From: Thysanoteuthis rhombus
Lineage: Eukaryota; Mollusca; Cephalopoda; Oegopsida; Thysanoteuthidae
Assembly (NCBI GenBank): GCA_963457665.1
Contig: OY735201.1
Coordinates: 31,457,323 to 31,521,322, forward strand
Length of the DNA stretch: 64,000 nt
Reading direction: 5' to 3'
The first letter of the stretch is position 1. Each line of letters begins with the position of its first letter. The position numbers and the translations under genes were made by a program. This document shows positions 12,019-23,440 of this stretch, in pieces. Below the pieces are notes generated by a model, which ran no database searches, was not told the DNA's origin, and saw only the letters and a list, made by a program, of their open reading frames with translations.

Positions 12019-12155
12019 ATTCTCCGCTTATAGTTTCATCGAGGGTGTTGCAAGGTTAGGAACACATGGGCAATTGTTAGTGAGACCCACTTCCGGCTTT
12101 CCAAGCTCGTTGGAGCTTAAGGTACATGGTATATTCCCCGATGGTCTCAGTCAAT
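12019..12155 (-). repeat. 5S-rRNA-derived SINE (family A), 5'-truncated
   Basis: Minus-strand copy. Positions 12019-12120 match the body of the copy at 35762-35868 (shared words CATCGAGGGT, TTAGTNAGACCCACTTCC). Positions 12121-12150 match the 3' end of a reverse-complemented 5S rRNA (GGTACATGGTATATTCCCC). The rest of the 5S head is missing. Confidence 0.6.
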
Positions 12156-13807
12156 GTATGAAATGGAGGAGAGAGAAAAGCAATCTAACAACAAAGTGTA
12201 TCTATCCATTCAGACATCACTTGCTTGAGTGTCAGTTTTATCATGCACTTGTGCCCTTCAAGTTCACACTCAGTTTTTTCTGACAGTGACAAATTATTCA
12301 AAAATATACATGCTCGTTCGTATATCTACACACACACCAAAATTTGTATATCAATGTGAGTGTCTTCGTTTTTATTCACAGCTATATTCATGTTTGGTGC
12401 AGCTGTAAACTCTGCAAGAAAAAAAAAGCAGAGAACATGAATTTAATGATTCACGAATACTAGATTTTAGATCTGGAGTATTTATCACAAGATAGATGAA
12501 TTCAGTTTTATGGCACATTGATTCTAATACAGTGGCCATATATGTTTAGTAGATTCGTATTCATTTATCTAATATCCTGAATATAAGAATTTCTTTCTCT
12601 TTCTTTTTTTTTCAAAGGTCAAAATCTTGAACTATTGTAATGTGAAGACCATCCAGAGAAGATGTACGGGCACTACACCTTTCCCAATCTCTTATACCAG
12701 AGTCCCAGGTTATATTGCTCCAATTTTGATACAGGGTTTCCCCAATTTCTCACCCATTTGAATAATCATCTTGTCATTTTTTTACCATTTTGCTTTCATT
12801 CCTAGAATGAAATTCCCCTGGCTAAAATTCTTCCCCTTCAGAATTTTTTCTCTTGATAGCCAAATGCCTCCCATTTGAAAAATCACTGTCTTGAACAAAG
12901 CATAACACCTAAAACACAAACTATGTTTAATTATGTAATTTATTTACATTTTAACTGTTTTTCCATCTATCATATAAATCAACAATATCACAAATGAAAT
13001 CAATTTCAGTTGGGCTGCCACACTGAAGTAATAATGGACTGCGATAACATTATTATTTCATAAACAAGCCGGAACAACACACCATCAAAAGCTTTTTTTG
13101 TGCCTACACAAAATGATCAGAAAACCAACAGAAGGAAAATAACTGACTAATTGAAGTGAAATTGCTGACACAGAAACCATAACCAGTTGTATGACATAGA
13201 AGTTGATGTGCATTTTGCTCTTTACAGATTATAAACATGTACATTAAACTCTCTTCTATGTTTGGATCATACTTGTTCTCTTGTCTTTAGGGATTTGGAC
13301 ATTAATAGATTCACTTAGCTCTTAACCTGTCTAATATTCAGTTTAAAAATAACGTACTTACCTCTTAATGGAAATCTTTGATTTCTGTGTATGCTTTTTG
13401 ATGTGAAAGTATTTGCTTCTTTTCAACAAGGTTGCTGTGTTATGCTGGATAATTTTGTATCGTAAGTTTAAGAGAATGATTCAAATAAACATTAACATAT
13501 TAACCTTCCTTTTAATACTTGGTTGTTAATAGATTACCTACATGCATATTTTTCAGAGTTACCTTCATCCTTTGCTTTATGAACAAAGTTATTACATTAA
13601 CATCAGATTATTTAAAACATTGATTCCCTTGATTCTCATTCTCAAGTTTAGGGTCTATACCAGAGCCTTCCAAACTTTTTGCATTTGCAACACACTTTGG
13701 AAATGAAATTTTTTTGTGACACACTTGAGGAGTTTTGCGAAACCAAGCCCAAAACAAAATGTCATCCCAGCAGTTCAACTGAATCAGGGAAAGCATCTTT
13801 TGAAAGA
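12156..13807. other. No feature recognised
   Basis: AT-rich sequence. Short frames here (for example 13608-13796 minus) show no family signature. Confidence 0.5.
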
Positions 13808-13808
13808 T

Positions 13809-14030
13809 ATCATCATCATCATCATCATCAGTCTTTTAGCGTCCGTCGTTGGACATAGACCTTCCCCAGGATTTGCCACACTTCCCTATCATGGGCGTCG
13901 CGGAGCCAGTATTTCCTGAACCTGTCTAGCACGTCTCTCCATCTAATATTTTGCTGGCCTCGGTTGTGCATGTGGTCTCGGGGGATCCATGTCGTGAGTC
14001 GCGATGTCCATCGATTGTCTGCCATTCTTA
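13809..14030 (-). mobile_element. RTE-like LINE 3' end, copy 1
   Basis: Minus-strand fragment ending in an (ATC/GAT)7 tail at 13809-13829. The translated minus strand gives MADNRWTSRLTTWIPRDHM, then the FRKYWLRDAHDREVWQILGK region and the final VQRRTLKD, the same C-terminus as copy 2. The fragment stops near 14030, after the 'RMADNRW' region. Short tandem-repeat tails instead of poly(A) are typical of RTE-clade LINEs. Confidence 0.8.
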
Positions 14031-14480
14031 AAATTTTGTGATTCACCGATGGATTATCAGCAACACAATTTGGAAAAACTCTGGTCTATAATCTGAGATA
14101 CCAACATTTGGAGCATATCTTGAAGTGAGAGTACTCTCTGTTCAAGTTTGAAAGACTTTGCTTGGTTAAACTCAATGGAAAAATGTTTTTATGAAGTATC
14201 TATTCACAAGATTTAGTCGGAAAAAGCTGACGCATCCAAACTTTGAATGCATTAATATAGACAACACCCTGTATAAAAATGTTCTTATAGTATTACAACA
14301 ATGTTATCAGTTAATGATGAATGAGAAATATCATCAGCAAAAGTCATTTAGAGTTCAAGTTGGATGCACATGCTTAAAAAACACTTATTCATTTGCAAGT
14401 TTTATCCTTTAATTCTTTATTAGAGGATTGGCACTTTGCAATTTGTAGAGATGCTGAGTGGTGTGACAGTTACTGGAAAA
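14031..14480. other. No feature recognised
   Basis: AT-rich spacer between an RTE-like tail and a SINE. Confidence 0.45.
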
Positions 14481-14484
14481 CTTC

Positions 14485-14600
14485 ACACTAATGCCCTTTG
14501 GAGAGGCATGAATCCACTTTCTTCCCACCACCTCGCTATGGGTAAATAGCAGGGCAGTTGGATCCCTTTAGGCCTGTGAGGCAGTCAAACTAAGAGAAGT
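14485..14600 (+). repeat. tRNA-type SINE (family C), body only
   Basis: The plus strand reads TTCACACTAATGCCC-TTGGAGAGGCATGAATCC, then TATGGGTAAATAGCAGGGCAG. The same order is at 47663-47745. The tRNA-like head is not visible, so this copy is 5'-truncated. Confidence 0.6.
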
Positions 14601-14758
14601 TAACTCTGACAAAAAAAAAAAAAAAACCTCCACAACTTGGCAGCCACTATTAGCTGGTCCCAAGCCCGAATAAGAAGAGGAAGGATGGGAGTGGGGCTAA
14701 GAACTTTACTCAGGACAACCTACTTGCCACTGAAACTGTAGCAGAGTGATCATGGTCC

Positions 14759-15320
14759 TATCATCATCATCAGTCTTTTAGCATCCGTCGTTGGACATAG
14801 ACCTTCTCCAGGATTTGCCACACTTCTCTATCATGGGCGTCACGGAGCCAGTACTTCCTGAACTTGTCTAGCTCGTCTCTCCATCTAACATTTTGCTGGC
14901 CTCGGTTGCGCATGTGGTCTCGGGGAATCCATGTTGTGAGTCGTGATGTCCATCGATTGTCTGCCATTCTTGCAACATGGCCAGCCCACCGCCATTTGAG
15001 ATTTTTTATGGATTCTATGATGTCTCTAACTCTTGTCTTTTCCTGGATGTACTGTGCTGTTTTGTGGTCTCTCCATGTGAGGCCCAGCATTATTCTTTCA
15101 TGTGCACGTTGCATGGTTCTCAGCTTACGGGTCTGTCTCTTGGTTAGGTTCCATGTTTCAGCTCCATAAGTGACTATTGGGAGGATCCATTGGTTATACA
15201 CCCTTCTCTTTAGGATTAATGGGATCTTATCATTTTTGAAGGTCCTATGCTCTGCGACAAATCCACACGCCAGCTTCTTTTTCTCTATTCTCTTACAAAG
15301 CATGCGAACAACCATTTTTT
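14759..15320 (-). mobile_element. RTE-like LINE 3' end with the longest intact reading frame (copy 2)
   Basis: A 181-codon minus-strand frame (14770-15315) encodes the C-terminal thumb region of an RTE-type reverse transcriptase. It runs RRVYNQWILPIVTYGAETWN, then LTKRQTRKLRTMQRAHERIM, LKWRWAGHVARMADNRW and a WRDELDKFRKYW block, ending VQRRMLKD. The endonuclease and the catalytic palm of the reverse transcriptase are absent, so the copy is 5'-truncated, as is usual for LINEs. A (CAT)n tail follows at 14759-14771. The ATG at the frame start is internal to the original protein. This is the least decayed of five copies in the window, so it is probably the youngest. Confidence 0.85.
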
Positions 15321-15854
15321 CCCACCTTAATATTAAGGGCTAGTTTCCTGCACATTAATTTAAAACAATGCATATATTTTTAGGGGAAAAATTGATTTTC
15401 TCATTCTGATACATTCTTCAGTTGTGTCCAGTGTGTAGGATTTAACTCAACAACTCTACTCAGTTGAATCAACTGTCTCTCAGGCATGAAAGTTTGCAGG
15501 GAGGCGCAGTTGGACCAAGTTTACTCTTGCTCCTATTCTGACTGAAAATAATTACTGCAATTTTTGTGCAGCATATATAATAAATAAAAAAAAAAATATT
15601 ATAAATTAATGATTATTTATTAATGAATGTATTTACTTACTATAACGAAATAAGCCCTTGCATATCTGTGAGATAATTTTTTGTAGATATGTAAAGCTTG
15701 TCAGTTTGGCTCTCTAGGTTGTGATTTCAAATCATGGCAGGGGAATGTTAATTTTTACTCTTATAAATTCGTTAAGGATTATTCTTCTTATTCTCGTTCT
15801 TGTTACAGAAGAAAACAAAATCAACTCCAGGTTCAGACTGGAGTTTGACAAAAA
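15321..15854. other. No feature recognised
   Basis: AT-rich sequence without recognised similarity. Confidence 0.45.
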
Positions 15855-16456
15855 GTGGAGGTAGGACATAATAGCAACAGAGTAAAAAGAAAAGACAAGA
15901 ACTGTAAGTTCAATGATGCATCCACAAAGCGTGGTAGGAGTACTATTCGAGGAGGAAGAAAAACAAGTAGTCTTTCTTTGAATCAATTGATTCTCATACT
16001 TGTAAAATATTGCGGTATGGAGATAATCTACAAGTATTATTTTCAATAAAAATTGTAATTGTCCATTTTTGACTTAAAAAAGAAAAATGCAGACCTATGA
16101 CATCAATAGAAGCAGGTAAAGAAAAAATGATTTAAATAGTGTTCTTTTAATAACATCACACTCTCTCCCTATTTCAGTTGTTTAACAAAACCAGGACAGA
16201 CCAACAGGTTGAAAAACATCTGACAGAGATGTGTGGACACATTCAAAAATCCAATAGAAATGGAAAAGTTCACCACGGTCCAATGAGAAGTGTGATATTA
16301 GGAAATACAAGAAAAGAATTCTTTGTTACTATGTCATATGTGGAAGCTTCCCAAGAAGAAGGAGAAAAAAATTATTTAATTGTCAAAGCGAAAAAATTTT
16401 TTTATCTGAACAGGCATAGCTGGAATGTGTTGAGAGATGCGGGAGAACTCTCATGA
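15855..16456 (+). repeat. Unidentified repeat, copy 1, with a 92-codon open frame
   Basis: Positions about 15905-16275 match 36600-37010 in the same orientation. Shared words include AAGTAGTCTTTCTTTGA, TTCTCATACTTGTAAAATAT and TTCAGTTGTTTAAC. A 92-codon frame (16178-16456) starts just after the shared TTTCAG word, and encodes MFNKTRTDQQVEKHLTEMCG and then a lysine-rich tail. It is open here and broken in the second copy. CCCTATTTCAG before the frame looks like a splice acceptor, so this could be a retained exon, a retrocopy or a transposon. I recognise no domain. Confidence 0.5.
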
Positions 16457-17413
16457 ATCTCCTCAATAAGAATAGAATAACACGACAATGGAAATTTTCT
16501 AAAGATTTTTTTTTTAATATAAAGAATGTCATTCATAGAACCCAATATGTGTGTGAGAGAAAGAGATAAAATCTGATTGCCCAAGGATTTTTCCTTTAAA
16601 AAATTATAAGCAGTTATATGAAATTTATTGACTCAGCAAATATCATAATTTGTTGTCTTTCTATGATTTAATACTAAAATAGCCAGTGAGAAATATCTCA
16701 ATAATCAGTTTGGAAAAGAGAGCAAAAAAACAAAACAACAACAAAGGTTTAAGCAATTAAGAATGGGACATTTCAACAATTAAAAAAAAGAGACATCTCA
16801 TTAAACCTTATGACATATTTGTAAATAGCAATCATGGACGCCTTAAATAATTCATAAGATAAAAATAGTAATTATAATAATTACTATTAGTTTTCTTGAA
16901 GTTTTGAATTGAAGTGAAAAAAACCTTCTTACAATATTAATGCTAACAAATAAAAATGCTAAAACTGTGACTTATTGTCTTTGAACAATCATGAAACATT
17001 CATTGTTTCAAAATAGTTTTTAGTACTATTTTCCTGTAAGAAAAATGAGATAATTTTCCATCAAGGCCTTCATTTTCAAACCAACTTAAATATCAAGAAG
17101 TATATACCTAGTCATGTAATGATCCAGTTAATTCATCAAAATTTAGAAAGGTAGCATAGCATTTCATTTTCTTCTTTATTGAAACCAAAATTAAGAATAT
17201 GATATCTATTACAATATATGATTTAATGGAAAGAATATATACATTATTTACTAACCACCAAGCCATAAATTTCATCTTTGCTTTGTGATCAAGAGTTAAG
17301 GCTATTAATTTGGCTACTCACAAGAATCCTTTCATCAGATAAGATTTCATAGATATGTACCTATCTACAATATATGTGGGAACTCCAAAACTTATATGAC
17401 ATACATTACTACA
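16457..17413. other. No feature recognised
   Basis: Very AT-rich sequence lying just outside the left arm of the next inverted-repeat element. A near-palindromic AATTATAATAATTA word near 16870 is the only small structure seen. Confidence 0.45.
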
Positions 17414-17884
17414 GCCCTGTAGGAGGAACCTGTAAGAATCTCAGAGATGACATAAAAAAAAATTGTTGACATGTTTCTACTTAGACTGTCAGAAAATCAA
17501 GGCTACAATTTCTCATGTGCTAGCTGCTCTCCACAGGGGTTGCATTTAAAATAGAGATTCCCCCCACCACAGCCCAAAAATGTTTTCTCATAATATATGG
17601 TCATATCATATATCAATGGAAAGGTGATTTCCTATTGATTATCATTCTATAAAAATTATGTTCTGGAAGTAAATAGATTTTAAATTATAACTTTCTTTAA
17701 TACACACAAAAAAAAGAAGTTTGCCATGTATAAATCTACTGAATATAAACATACTGCCTATTTTGAATGCTAAAATTTAATGTTTATGAGTTATCTTTTT
17801 AATAAAAGTATTGCAAGGATTCAAATGTGATATTTGAGCTGCAATATAAGCATTTCATGTGTCTTATATTATGTGTTAACTTGA

Positions 17885-19165
17885 TTGAAAATCCTCAGCT
17901 GTACAAGGAAGGGATTGAATTTCTATCAGATTAAATCTGACGCATTGCACAATTTCCTGTCCATCCTGAAACAGCCAAGGCAAACATCCCTTCCAGTCAT
18001 TTGTGATGAAGATGTCTTCCACATCGTTGCAGAGATAATATTGCAAAAGCTATCAGAATTCAGCAATATTGTACCATGTTGGATAACTTTCATCTTGCTC
18101 AGGCTGTAGAGCATTGCATAGGAGAGTTTTTGAAAAAAAAAAGTGTTTTTCAAGATGCTTTAGTGAAGACAGAAACCTTTGGTTAGAAGACTGTTGAAGC
18201 AGTTATGGCAGGAACCCACTATGTCAGGTCACTATGTGGATAACATTATTTCTGAGGTAGTACAGAATATGAGATGAGAAGCATTCTGAGAGTCAAGAGA
18301 CTGGAGTTACTATAGCAGGTTTTGAAACCATGAGAAAGTTTGATGCATGCTTTCAAAATGAAAGATCAAGAACACTCACAATCGTGTATTGATGCTCGCT
18401 TGCGAAACGTATCAATCTTATGATATGTATTTGAAGAGTTTTGTTGAAATGCCTGTAAGAATTCAGAACTTTACAACTATTTACAAACACTCCTGAGCGA
18501 CATAGAGTACCTAAAAAATCTAATTGCTGCAGACAGTCTCGGGAGTTAGCATGCTTAACAACAAACAGTTTGTAACCTTCTCCCTATATTTGCAGAGTGT
18601 GAGGGCATGCGTTACCTGAAGTATGGTTCAGTGCTAGAAAATATGCATAGATTGCAGATTAAACATTCCTCGAGTTTATAATGAATTCTTGAAAGGTCAT
18701 TTTGTGGTAAAGACAAATCCTTGTTCTTTCAATGTTATTGCTGTAAATGTGAAATTAGATCATGCAACAACAGTTAAGAAAGAGTGCTGGTGGAATTATA
18801 GGTCAAATACGACAAATACTAGACAAATTGACAGATTGAAAAAGCTGCCTGACCCAATCAAAAAGGCCAACTTTCCACATTCTGGTATAACATTGGAAGC
18901 TTGTACAAGCAAGGCTCCAAAAGATGAGCATGCTTTTGCTAAGGAGGTTGCTTAAGTGCAGAAGACAATTAATGTTGCAAGATTACGCAATATTCCAATA
19001 TTCAATATTTTAAGACATGATCCACTTTTTTCATCTCTTTTATTTGATGGTGATTTTCCGAAAAAGCCAGCAAAACGTGTACTTGCAAAAGAATTTCAGA
19101 AGAAGGTTCCTGATGCTGATCTGAAATTCAGTAAAATTTCAAAGCAGAACTGTCCCTGTGTCTGA
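17885..19165 (+). pseudogene. N-terminal half of the cysteine-rich multicopy protein family, decayed
   Basis: Blocks occur in the family order as I recall it. LPVICDEDVFHIVAEIIL is near 17990. MLDNFHLAQAVEHCIGEF is at 18076-18130, one frame off the preceding block. MAGTHYVRSLC is at 18205. LIAAD is near 18520 and MRYLKYGSV near 18605. GHFVVKTNPCSFNVIA is at 18692-18740, then KLDHATTV. After a frameshift, SAGGIIGQIRQI follows at 18783-18818, which restores the family's GG-I-G-Q box. After 18840 an open stretch to about 19165 (two frames joined by an in-frame stop) includes FDGDFPKKPAKRVLAKEF, which I cannot place. The copy is a pseudogene with several frameshifts and stops. It overlaps the 690-1640 copy only around the NPCSF/KKS box. 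Function unknown. Confidence 0.75.
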
Positions 19166-19784
19166 TTTCATGTCACATTCGAAGGCATTGTTATATTGGA
19201 ACAAAGTATGTAACGTTGCAGAATAAGCCTGAACATCATATAACAAAGTTTGGAGAAGCAGAGGACTTAAGAGTCACCTCAACACAGAAAGTCAAGAAAC
19301 ATACAACAAATTGGGATTTGAGAAGTATATTGCCAAGCTATCATCAATTGTTGAGCTTCCACCAACATCACAGTCTGTCCTTTGACAATTATTGCATTGT
19401 CATTTTGTAGTTCCACAGAATACCCACCTGCTGGATGAAATTGTTCTTGGGAAATCCTTGTGAATTTAGTCGGTTTGAGGAAGACTGATGCCTTTTCCCA
19501 GATAAATGCAGAGCTTTGATGCTCTCGTACAATGTGGGCGGATGCAGATGTGGAGCGAAATGTTCATGGTATGGTGAATGTGCAAAAATAGATATTAGTT
19601 GGCGTAGAGTTCTGTGGTCGCTTTGGAAACTGCACAAACCAAAACAGAAACTTTTCGGGAGGAAATGGATTACTCTACTTCCTCTCTGTGAGTATGTAAT
19701 ACTCCATTGATACAAGTTATCATGAATTTGGAAAAGTGTTTATTCTCATATTTACATCTTGTTGTTGTTGTTGTTGTTGTGGTT
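19166..19784 (+). pseudogene. Decayed coding-like stretch downstream of the family remnant
   Basis: Frames of 64-108 codons alternate over this stretch. One frame reads VPQNTHLLDEIVLGKSL and, further on, ADADVERNVHGMVNVQK before a stop, then VGVEFCGRFGNCTNQNRN. This looks protein-like, but I cannot name the family. It lies inside the inverted-repeat element and may be part of its original gene. It ends in a (GTT)7 run at 19759-19780. Confidence 0.4.
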
Positions 19785-19812
19785 GATCATGATGATGATG
19801 ATGATGATGATG
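19759..19812. repeat. (GTT)n followed by (GAT)n
   Basis: GTT repeats at about 19759-19780, then GAT repeats to 19812. The GAT run is the 3' tail of the adjacent RTE-like copy. Confidence 0.9.
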
Positions 19813-20095
19813 TCTTTCAATGTCCGTTGTTGGACATAGACCTTCCCCAGGATCCGCCACACTTCTCTATTATGGGCGTTGCGGAGTCAGTACTTTCTGA
19901 ATTTTTCTAGCTCGTCTCTCTATCTAATATTCTGTCGGCCTCGGTTCTGCATGTGATCTTGGGGGATCCATATCGTGAGTTGCAATGTCCATCGGTTGTC
20001 CGCCATTCGTGCAACATGGCCAGCCCATTGCCATTTGAGCTTTTTAGTGGATTCTATGATGTCCCTGACTCTTGTCTTTTGTGTACTGTTTACAT
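19785..20095 (-). mobile_element. RTE-like LINE 3' end, copy 3
   Basis: Minus-strand fragment with a (GAT)n tail. It translates to a version of the HVARMADNRW block seen in copy 2 but carries more changes and deletions. The match breaks up after the TRVRDIIES block, near 20085. It interrupts the interior of the element at 17414-20652, so it inserted after that element. Confidence 0.75.
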
Positions 20096-20652
20096 AATTG
20101 TTTTGCAAAGAATTTTGTAAAAAACATGAAAATAAGTCCATGGACTTATACTAGAAAAAAAGCTTTAAAAAAAAAAATAACACCTCAAAAACCTTTGTTA
20201 GTATAACAATAAATTTTGCAATAACTATGAGAAAGGAGGAAATCTTATCCTATAGAATTGGATACTCATTCTATGAAAAATTTTAGGATCCAAAATAGAT
20301 GGTAAGGTTATATTTAGCAAGCCTATACACGATGAGCTTATTCTCAGAATTCCACAGTATTCTGCATCAAGAAAGTTAGATTCTGAAAATCTATTGATTT
20401 TCAGAGCATAATTTTAAAAGAAAAATAATCAGTAAAAAAAATTTCCTTTCCATTGATATATAACATGACCATATAATATGAAATAAATAGGGGCTGGGTT
20501 GGTCCCTATTTTAAATGTATCCCCTTGTGGAGAGCAAGCAATATATGAGATATTGTAGCCTTGATTTTTTTGACAGCCTAAGTAACCTAGAAACATGTCA
20601 AAAAGGTTTTGTGCATCAACCCTGAAATTCCTACGGGTTCTTACTACAAGGC

Positions 20653-21450
20653 CATTGCTGCTGACTTTTACCTTTCATCTTTGGTGGAAATATTAATTTT
20701 AATAAAATAACATTTTTTCATAAATCCAATTTTGTTGCTGGAATTTGATAAGAAAGAACTTTGAGAAGATTCAGACTCAAAATGTAGCTGCAAAGCTGAT
20801 ACATAAAATGATAAAGTATGAATGTGCATCTAGATAATGTGGTGAAGAGCAGAAATTTCCCACTCCACAATATCCTACAATAATTCACCAAATGTCTGTC
20901 TGTATGTGACAGGGTAATACGGAACCATACAACGTATGAAATTCTGTGTATATTAATGGAACCCTTAGGCATGGTTCTAGCAAGTTAGTTTTTGAAATTT
21001 CTTTCTTAAATTATTGGTTAGGGGCAATGTTGCCTATAATCTTTCTACGGCCAGTACAGGACCAAAATCCTTTGAGCAACTGAAGAAGTGGAGTACGCAG
21101 AAAATATCTTTGCTTTTAAGATGATCATTGATTATTTTTATCTAAAGTTTACAAAAAACTGTCAGTTGATGATTACCGAAAGCCTAAGGTAGAGCATCAC
21201 GTCTCTTAATAGGCAATTCCCAATGGAGTTTGACGGCTGGTTTCTATTGTATGCATCAGCTTAGTGATCATTACAAGTCTCAATCCTGACCAAGACCAGG
21301 ACTTTACACCTTTAAGTTTTTATGCCCATCTTCTTGACAGGATGCAAGTCCACTGCAGGGATACCTCCACCTCAATCATACTGCTTAAAGTGTACTCGAT
21401 TAGCTCTTGAATGCACAGAAACTTGTCTTATACTCTTTGCTCATACTGGG
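20653..21450. other. No feature recognised
   Basis: AT-rich sequence to the right of the inverted-repeat element. Confidence 0.45.
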
Positions 21451-21510
21451 CCTTCTGCACAGAAGGCAGACGTGCTTACCATTACACTATCTGAGTGGAT
21501 AACAAAAAGT
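21340..21510 (-). repeat. Possible tRNA-derived SINE
   Basis: On the minus strand, AGATAGTGTAATGGTAAGCA followed by CGTCTGCCTTCTGTGCAGAAG resembles a tRNA head with an A box and an anticodon arm. A body ends in GCAGTGGACTTGCATCCTGTC. A clear B box is missing and no second copy exists in the window. Confidence 0.4.
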
Positions 21511-22519
21511 GTATGATAAATTATTGATGATTTATTTGTTGTATTGATTTTTCATTCTTATTCATTATCATTTAATGATCCTGTATTTTTTCTTCCTTTA
21601 TGTAACAGTTTGTACATATTTAAATCTTGCATAAACCTGCAATCAAATGATGCTATCTAGATTGAAAGTGATATGATCATTGCTTGTTCTGACATGTAGT
21701 TTTATGATTGAACATTTTTCTTCTTTATGTAAAACTTTCAAAGTTTGTGCGTGATGTTAACTGTACGACGTAATTTTTCCTTACTTGCAGCCATACACTC
21801 TGGCAGGAACATTGGGGTCTGCATTTTTGGTAACCTTGATAATAATAATGATTTCTATCCATCTATATAATTTTAAAAGTCTGGTTCAGTTTATCTGTAT
21901 GTGACTTCTAACTAGAACAGGTGCATTGTAGCCAGAGGTAATGAATCGAGGTAACCCTAAAAATGTGTCAAACAGAATCCAAAAACTAGGAACATTTCTT
22001 TCAAAACTGACTATTTCCCAAATGTAACAAAGCTTTTATTGATCAAAAAGACATAGAATTATCAAGGGAAAAAAAATTCAATCTGAAAAAAATCCAATGT
22101 GTCGAGGTTATCTGAACTTTGATCTTTTTTTTTCAAACAAGATTCAGTATTGCCTTATTTTTGAATCTCATACTCCAATAATTACAGACTTTCCTGTTGT
22201 ATCCTGTGAGGGTTAGGAGTAAGTCTAGGTGATACAGGATCATGATCATTGGACAAAAATAAAGAAATACTTCTATCTCTATCGGGGGAAATCATACTTC
22301 TTCTTAGTGACTGCACTACTTTTACCAACATCTTGTAATGAAAACAAAAATGTCCTTGAATAAGAATTTCAATGAAAATGTTGAAATTTATACAGTAGGA
22401 TCAACAATGATAAAACATTAAAATAAGCATCAAAGAAGAAAAATATGGTTCATAACTAAATTTGATAAATACCTTATCAATGAGCATTAAAATTATAGAT
22501 AGTCTTATTGAAGTAAGAC
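21511..22519. other. No feature recognised
   Basis: AT-rich sequence. A stretch near 21870-22010 resembles the generic 'TCTATATAATTTTAAAAGTCTG' start seen in old dispersed repeats, but I could not match it to another copy here. Confidence 0.4.
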
Positions 22520-23440
22520 AGATCTTTCTCTGTATATATAAGCAAAAGGTTTTGCAATGTGTGTTTGGCTGTCACGCTATAGCAACCCCCTAAACATGAG
22601 CACAGCCCAACCAAATTTGTCATGTATACTCGATAGACCTAGGGGAAGGTTTTTAGCAGGTAATTTTTCTGAATCTTTCTTATTCAATATGTTTTTTCAG
22701 GGAGAGGAGAGACGATTTTCAATGAAAATTTAATATGAAATTGACACTTGTTCTCTTTCATGATGTAATGTGTCATCAAAAGAAAATATTAGATTTTTTA
22801 AAATCAACTCTGGAAATAAAAAGATAGATGACATATCAAGCATCCATATTTCAAGAGGCTTTTTCACAAAAATCTCTCAAAGGTATTAAATCATTCATTT
22901 TTCTCAAAATCAATGCGAATGTGTTTTTTTACATCCCGAACAATTACAATGTTTCAAAATTGTGATAGTATTTGTTCCATTACTAATAAGACAAAATAAA
23001 CAGCACGGACCCATTCTAATAAATATGTGCTGTAAAAAGGAAAGTTATTTTAGGACCCCCCCCCCCTTACACTTTTTCAAGAAATCCATCCCATTTTTCC
23101 ACTTTTTTTTGTACCCCTATATTGTTTTTTTACTCACTCCTCCCCCCAGCAAATTAGAAAGTGTTTTTTTTGGTTAGCTACACATTTCATTTCATTTGTC
23201 TCACCTTGGTATAAGATGTTTTGCAAATGACCAATTCTAAATTCTTTTCTTATGGCATTTACTAAGTAAAAAATTATATAAAGAGAAAAGAATAACAGTT
23301 TTAAGGGAAAATAGTCTAAGATAGATAAGTATATAGATATCAGGTCTGTAAGGAAGTTGCTTGTGAAAAACTTTTTTACAATCTTGTACTTGGCTTTTAA
23401 TTTAAACTAGTAAATACCCATTGTTCGCTAACGGTATACC
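22520..23440. repeat. Old dispersed repeat, possibly Helitron-like
   Basis: One side has TATATATAAGCAAAAGGTTT followed by GTGTGTTTGGCTGTCACGCT. The other side ends near 23405-23435 with AAACTAGTAAATACCCATTG-TTCGCTAACGG. The latter is close to the reverse complement of the end at 8278-8300. The pairing of these two ends as one element is inference. A C-rich run is at 23047-23058. Confidence 0.35.

Larger units (their letters stand above)
17414..20652. mobile_element. 3.2-kb element with ~400-bp terminal inverted repeats carrying a protein-family remnant
   Basis: The left arm (about 17414-17800) is the reverse complement of the right arm (about 20240-20652). Matching blocks in order from the outside are CTACA(A/G)GGC at the end, GTTC(T/C)T-CTACA, AAACATGTCAA, TTGTAGCCTTGATTTT, CTATTTTAAATG, CCTTTCCATTGATATA and CATGACCATATA-TATGA or variants. 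Between the arms lie the N-terminal half of the cysteine-rich multicopy family (17885-19165), a more decayed stretch (19166-19720) and an inserted RTE-like tail (19785-20095). The ends do not show an obvious target duplication. The arms differ in sequence from those of the element at 9122-10947. Confidence 0.7.

Noticed and set aside
14770..15315. 181-codon frame as a host gene
   Set aside because: Sequence is the C-terminal tail of an RTE-like reverse transcriptase, present in five truncated copies with GAT tails.
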